Source: Watersipora subatra (taxonomy: Eukaryota > Bryozoa > Gymnolaemata > Cheilostomatida > Watersiporidae). From it: DNA of 64,000 nt. The notes under the pieces are model-generated. The model searched no databases and was not told where the DNA came from. It worked only from the letters and a program-made list of their open reading frames with translations. Numbering within the stretch: the stretch's first letter is position 1; every line of letters starts with the position of its first letter. Position numbers and translations under genes: made by a program. Positions 59,080 to 64,000 of the stretch are shown piece after piece. The stretch covers positions 29,491,213 to 29,555,212 of the forward strand of contig NC_088717.1 of NCBI RefSeq assembly GCF_963576615.1, in the 5' to 3' direction.

Positions 59080-59275
59080 TACATACTAGAATTAGGTTTA
59101 CTAAATACATACTAGAATTAAGTTTGCTAAATTCATACTTGAATTACGTTTACTAAATACATACTAAAATTAAGTTTACTAAATACAAACTTGAATTAAG
59201 TTTACTAAATACATACTAGAATTAAGTTTACTAAATTCATACTTGAATTAAGTTTACTAAATACATACTAGAATT
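59080..59275. repeat. About 26-bp tandem repeat, 7-8 copies
   Basis: ACTAGAATTAAGTTTACTAA plus ATACAT-type units. Confidence 0.9.
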
Positions 59276-59352
59276 ACGAAGACGGAAAAAGCATCGCGTT
59301 TCATAGAGTTGATAGAATTTATAGAACTTCCATTAACACGTCAATTAGCGTG

Positions 59353-59467
59353 GAAATACCTATAAATACCTATAAATACCTATAAATACCTATAAATACC
59401 TATAAATACCTATAAATACCTATAAATACCTATAAATACCTATAAATACCTATAAATACCTATAAAT
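59353..59467. repeat. 10-bp tandem repeat (ACCTATAAAT), 11 copies
   Basis: Uninterrupted array between the 26-bp and 41-bp arrays. Confidence 0.95.
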
Positions 59468-59598
59468 TACAGCGCTATAAATTATCATTAGCTATCATAA
59501 GAATTAGGAAAACGCAGTGTGGCTGGGACAAAGTCTTCGGAGCAGCGGAAATAAATTAGGAGAGCAAATGTTGATGTGAAATAAATGGCAAGTATTAA

Positions 59599-62228
59599 AA
59601 CTACGAAACAGATGATGTTGTAATGATACAATTGATACAAACTGAGAAACAGATGATGTTGTGATGATACAATTGATACAAACTACGAAACAGATGATGT
59701 TGTAATGATACAATTGATACAAACTGAGAAACAGATGATGTTGTAATGATACAATTGATACAAACTGAGAAACAGATGATGTTGTAATGATACAATTGAT
59801 ACAAACTGAGAAACAGATGATGTTGTAATGATACAATTGATACAAACTGAGAAACAGATGATGTTGTAATGATACAATTGATACAAACTGAGAAACAGAT
59901 GATGTTGTAATGATACAATTGATACAAACTGAGAAACAGATGATGTTGTAATGATACAATTGATACAAACTGAGAAACAGATGATGTTGTGATGATACAA
60001 TTGATACAAACTGAGAAACAGATGATGTTGTAATGATACAATTGATACAAACTGAGAAACAGATGATGTTGTAATGATACAATTGATACAAACTGAGAAA
60101 CAGATGATGTTGTAATGATACAATTGATACAAACTGAGAAACAGATGATGTTGTGATGATACAATTGATACAAACTGAGAAACAGATGATGTTGTAATGA
60201 TACAATTGATACAAACTGAGAAACAGATGATGTTGTAATGATACAATTGATACAAACTGAGAAACAGATGATGTTGTAATGATACAATTGATACAAACTG
60301 AGAAACAGATGATGTTGTAATGATACAATTGATACAAACTGAGAAACAGATGATGTTGTAATGATACAATTGATACAAACTAGGATACAGATGATGTTGT
60401 AATGATACAATTGATACAAACTGAGAAACAGATGATGTTGTAATGATACAATTGATACAAACTGAGAAACAGATGATGTTGTAATGATACAATTGATACA
60501 AACTGAGAAACAGATGATGTTGTAATGATACAATTGATACAAACTAGGAAACAGATGATGTTGTAATGATACAATTGATACAAACTGAGAAACAGATGAT
60601 GTTGTAATGATACAATTGATACAAACTGAGAAACAGATGATGTTGTAATGATACAATTGATACAAACTGAGAAACAGATGATGTTGTAATGATACAATTG
60701 ATACAAACTGAGAAACAGATGTTGTTGTAATGATACAATTGATACAAACTGAGAAACAGATGATGTTGTAATGATACAATTGATACAAACTGAGAAACAG
60801 ATGATATTGTGATGATACAATTGATACAAACTGAGAAACAGATGATGTTGTAATGATACAATTGATACAAACTGAGAAACAGATGATGTTGTAATGATAC
60901 AATTGATACAAACTGAGAAACAGATGATGTTGTAATGATACAATTGATACAAACTGAGAAACAGATGATGTTGTAATGATACAATTGATACAAACTGAGA
61001 AACAGATGATGTTGTGATGATACAATTGATACAAACTGAGAAACAGATGATGTTGTAATGATACAATTGATACAAACTGAGAAACAGATGATGTTGTAAT
61101 GATACAATTGATACAAACTGAGAAACAGATGATGTTGTAATGATACAATTGATACAAACTGAGAAACAGATGATGTTGTAATGATACAATTGATACAAAC
61201 TGAGAAACAGATGATGTTGTAATGATACAATTGATACAAACTGAGAAACAGATGATGTTGTGATGATACAATTGATACAAACTGAGAAACAGATGATGTT
61301 GTAATGATACAATTGATACAAACTGAGAAACAGATGATGTTGTAATGATACAATTGATACAAACTGAGAAACAGATGATGTTGTAATGATACAATTGATA
61401 CAAACTGAGAAACAGATGATGTTGTAATGATACAATTGATACAAACTGAGAAACAGATGATGTTGTAATGATACAATTGATACAAACTGAGAAACAGATG
61501 ATGTTGTAATGATACAATTGATACAAACTGAGAAACAGATGATGTTGTAATGATACAATTGATACAAACTGAGAAACAGATGATGTTGTAATGATACAAT
61601 TGATACAAACTGAGAAACAGATGATGTTGTAATGATACAATTGATACAAACTAGGAAACAGATGATGTTGTAATGATACAATTGATACAAACTGAGAAAC
61701 AGATGATGTTGTAATGATACAATTGATACAAACTAGGAAACAGATGATGTTGTAATGATACAATTGATACAAACTGAGAAACAGATGATGTTGTAATGAT
61801 ACAATTGATACAAACTAGGAAACAGATGATGTTGTAATGATACAATTGATACAAACTGAGAAACAGATGATGTTGTAATGATACAATTGATACAAACTGA
61901 GAAACAGATGATGTTGTAATGATACAATTGATACAAACTGAGAAACAGATGATGTTGTAATGATACAATTGATACAAACTAGGAAACAGATGATGTTGTA
62001 ATGATACAATTGATACAAACTGAGAAACAGATGATGTTGTAATGATACAATTGATACAAACTGAGAAACAGATGATGTTGTAATGATACAATTGATACAA
62101 ACTGAGAAACAGATGATGTTGTAATGATACAATTGATACAAACTAGGAAACAGATGATGTTGTAATGATACAATTGATACAAACTAGGAAACAGATGATG
62201 TTGTAATGATACAATTGATACAAACTGA
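59599..62228. repeat. 41-bp minisatellite, about 64 copies
   Basis: The unit is AAACTGAGAAACAGATGATG followed by TTGTAATGATACAATTGATAC. Copies are nearly identical; variants are CTAGGAAAC for CTGAGAAAC and GTGATG for GTAATG. All three minus frames lack stops, which explains ORFs up to 723 codons; no coding is claimed. Related single-copy sequence exists in Helitrons (28322-28366 and 63650-63690: GATGATT..TAATGATAC..ACTGAGAAAAC), so the array probably grew inside one. Confidence 0.95.
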
Positions 62229-62469
62229 GAAAATCCAACAAAATCGTTATTTCGTGGTAATCAGTACAATTGCCAAATTTCCATTTCAAAATAATCTATT
62301 GTTGATCTCCTTTTGCCGAAAAAAAATTAGCCCTAATACGGCGAGGACGAAAAAGCCTCGCGTTTCATAGAGGTAAAATATTTCGTAGTTTAAATTAATA
62401 TGTCATTTTGAGGTAAAACGGAAAAGGATGTATACTTTAAGTAGTAAGAGCGAGCAGCTGATGGGAAGA

Positions 62470-62545
62470 GCTTCCGTGGTCTCGGGGTTAAAGCGTTGGA
62501 TTATTTAACTGCGTTCGCAATCCTTGTGAGTTCAAGCCCAGCTAC
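62470..62545 (+). mobile_element. tRNA-like SINE head
   Basis: TCCGTGGTCTCGGGGTTAAA (A-box-like) and GTGAGTTCAAGCCC (B-box-like) are spaced as in a tRNA, with an anticodon-like stem between. Acceptor-stem pairing is poor, so a SINE or tRNA pseudogene is more likely than a functional tRNA. AT-rich sequence follows. Confidence 0.45.
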
Positions 62546-63302
62546 ATGTTGAATTTTAATTTTAAAATTTTAATAACTATAGCTAGACATTTCGAAAACA
62601 GATGACAAAAAACAGATGAGAAATACATAGATATATAGATGGTTTGCAGTGACATATAAACGGGATTTAGGCAGTATCGGTTAAAGATTATGCATGCACT
62701 CAATTCCAGTAGATACAACCGTTTGCCAAACAATGAAGACGAACTAAGAAGCCAACAAAACAAGATTGAACTCAGGGCTCTTTATTTTTGATTGTACCTG
62801 TTTTTCTTGTTGACTAGCAACTGAGAAACAGTCCTCTCAAGTATATAAACTCCTCCAAACACAGCAGACATTCTAAAACACATGATCCATTCATTTTAAT
62901 CCATTCCAGGGTTGGCATCGAATGGTAAAAAAATCGTATGTTGGGGTATAGAAACATTAGTAATTATATAATGCAAACATACTCTAGTAAAAATCATCAA
63001 TATTTTACACCAGTACATTGAAAATTAGTAATAAAATAGTATGTTAACTTCAGCAACTATAGTTACCTACAGGAACTTTAGTATATTTAGTGTATTTATT
63101 GGTTATAATCTGCATTTAAATGACACGTTACTATGTGCAGTAGGTACCGCAGAGAGTTCTTACCTTCAAGACAGACAGACGTACGTATAACAAAAACTTT
63201 GAAATCACCTCAAATAAGTTTAACTTACTAAACACACACTTATAGCTAAGGTTCAGTATTTTAAACTATTTTACCGAATTTCAACTTTTTCACTAAACTA
63301 AC
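62546..63302. other. Helitron-internal and unassigned sequence
   Basis: 62990-63200 resembles 30640-30800 and 58880-59060 (AAAATAGTATGTTAACTTCA, AGAGAGTTCTTACC). No gene recognised. Confidence 0.45.
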
Positions 63303-64000
63303 TGTACAACCCGGCATTTCCTGAGTAATTAAAAAGTCTTTGGACCAAAAATTGATTTGTATTTACCATATAACAATATTTGCCATTCTAACTTTCAAAC
63401 TACATATCATGAGAGAGGTGTTTTGTGTAGTTGAAATGAATTAAGAAAAAATAAAAACGACTGTCAAGGTTTTCAAACCTTGTCAAACAACTGTAACTTT
63501 CAAACTTCATATTATGAGAAAGATGTTTTGTGCAGGTCAAAAAAAGTTACAAAAAATAAAACAATTATAGAAGGGTTTAGATATAAATGTGAAATAATTA
63601 GCAAGTAATAGCTAAATTAAGTCGGGTTTACTACGATTACAACAAAGGATGATTCACTAATGATACCACTATTACGAACTGAGAAAACAAAATAAAAAAC
63701 CTGAAAATGTTGAATTAATAATAAGTCTTGCAAAGAAGTGTGTGTTTAAAAAAGATCACTGTTCCATTAGAAAATATCCATCGAAACCTTGAATTCGACG
63801 ATACCATTGTCTCGATACTGGTACAAATGCAAAAATGAAATATCGAACTTTGTCAGGCCGAGAAGGAGAGAGAATGTCGAGGCTCTTTTCACAAATACAG
63901 TACACTTGTCCACATGAAAAGAATTGGCTTTAACCCCAGATATTGTAATTGAACCTTACCAAAAATATTTTTTAATAGGGGCATCGTAACGTGTAGCAGT
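63303..64000 (-). mobile_element. Helitron 3' portion, minus orientation, cut by window end
   Basis: Begins with TAACTGTACAACCCGGCATT (degenerate CTRR end plus hairpin) and follows the 27977-28770 copy in order up to AGGGGCATCGTAACG at the window end. The 5' terminus lies outside. Confidence 0.75.

Noticed and set aside
59504-62182. Long minus-strand ORFs up to 723 codons
   Set aside because: They are translations of a 41-bp tandem array that is stop-free in three frames, with the same peptide in rotating register and no gene context.
62470-62545. Functional tRNA gene
   Set aside because: A- and B-box-like words are present, but the acceptor stem does not pair well. Better seen as a SINE head or tRNA relic.

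Overview
This is animal nuclear DNA. It is AT-rich and intron-rich, with GT-AG splice sites, AATAAA signals, many transposon relics and very large minisatellites, and no bacterial gene organisation. Protein similarity recalled from memory points to an invertebrate, perhaps a lophotrochozoan; I cannot name the species. Most long open frames are tandem-repeat artefacts. The real genes had to be read as exons from splice signals, codon phase and domain motifs.

Four host-type coding units can be read. (1) Positions 5.8-16.0 kb hold a multi-exon MULE-transposase-like gene with a SWIM zinc finger. It is decayed: three in-frame TGA codons and a 13-bp duplication. Its apparent N-terminal exons lie on the opposite strand, in a 5.4-kb block bounded by two long inverted repeats, as if an inversion had cut the gene. 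(2) Positions 17.4-40.6 kb hold a complete UBXN7-type gene (UBA, UAS, UIM, UBX; p97/VCP adaptor) in 11 phase-consistent exons, conceptual length 453 aa. (3) Positions 42.7-45.5 kb (minus strand) hold the C-terminal exons of a Rab escort protein (CHM/REP), tail-to-tail with UBXN7. (4) Positions 51.9-52.3 kb (minus strand) hold two exons of a probable nucleoplasmin-fold protein.

UBXN7 introns carry most of the unusual structure. Intron 1 holds a pogo/Tigger-like transposon with 24-25-bp TIRs and TA target duplication, broken by (TA)n slippage. Minisatellites in introns 2 and 4 (55-bp and 37-bp units) are built from the exon end plus its 5' splice site, giving about 6 and about 79 donor-like copies. 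A third array (29-bp unit, GTAAGT in each copy) follows a possible 18-codon alternative exon in intron 10. Introns 5-7 carry Helitrons, MITEs, a near-perfect palindrome and a chain of head-to-tail Helitrons with helicase remnants.

The rest is repeat-rich: a 23-bp array of about 1.1 kb in a CHM intron, a 15-bp array between the two tail-to-tail genes, further Helitrons (48.7-49.6, 53.0, 63.3-64.0 kb), an 853-bp TTAA-flanked inverted-repeat element (49.8-50.6 kb), a broken minus-strand LINE (53.9-58.2 kb) and a 2.6-kb array of a 41-bp unit that appears to have grown from Helitron sequence (59.6-62.2 kb).
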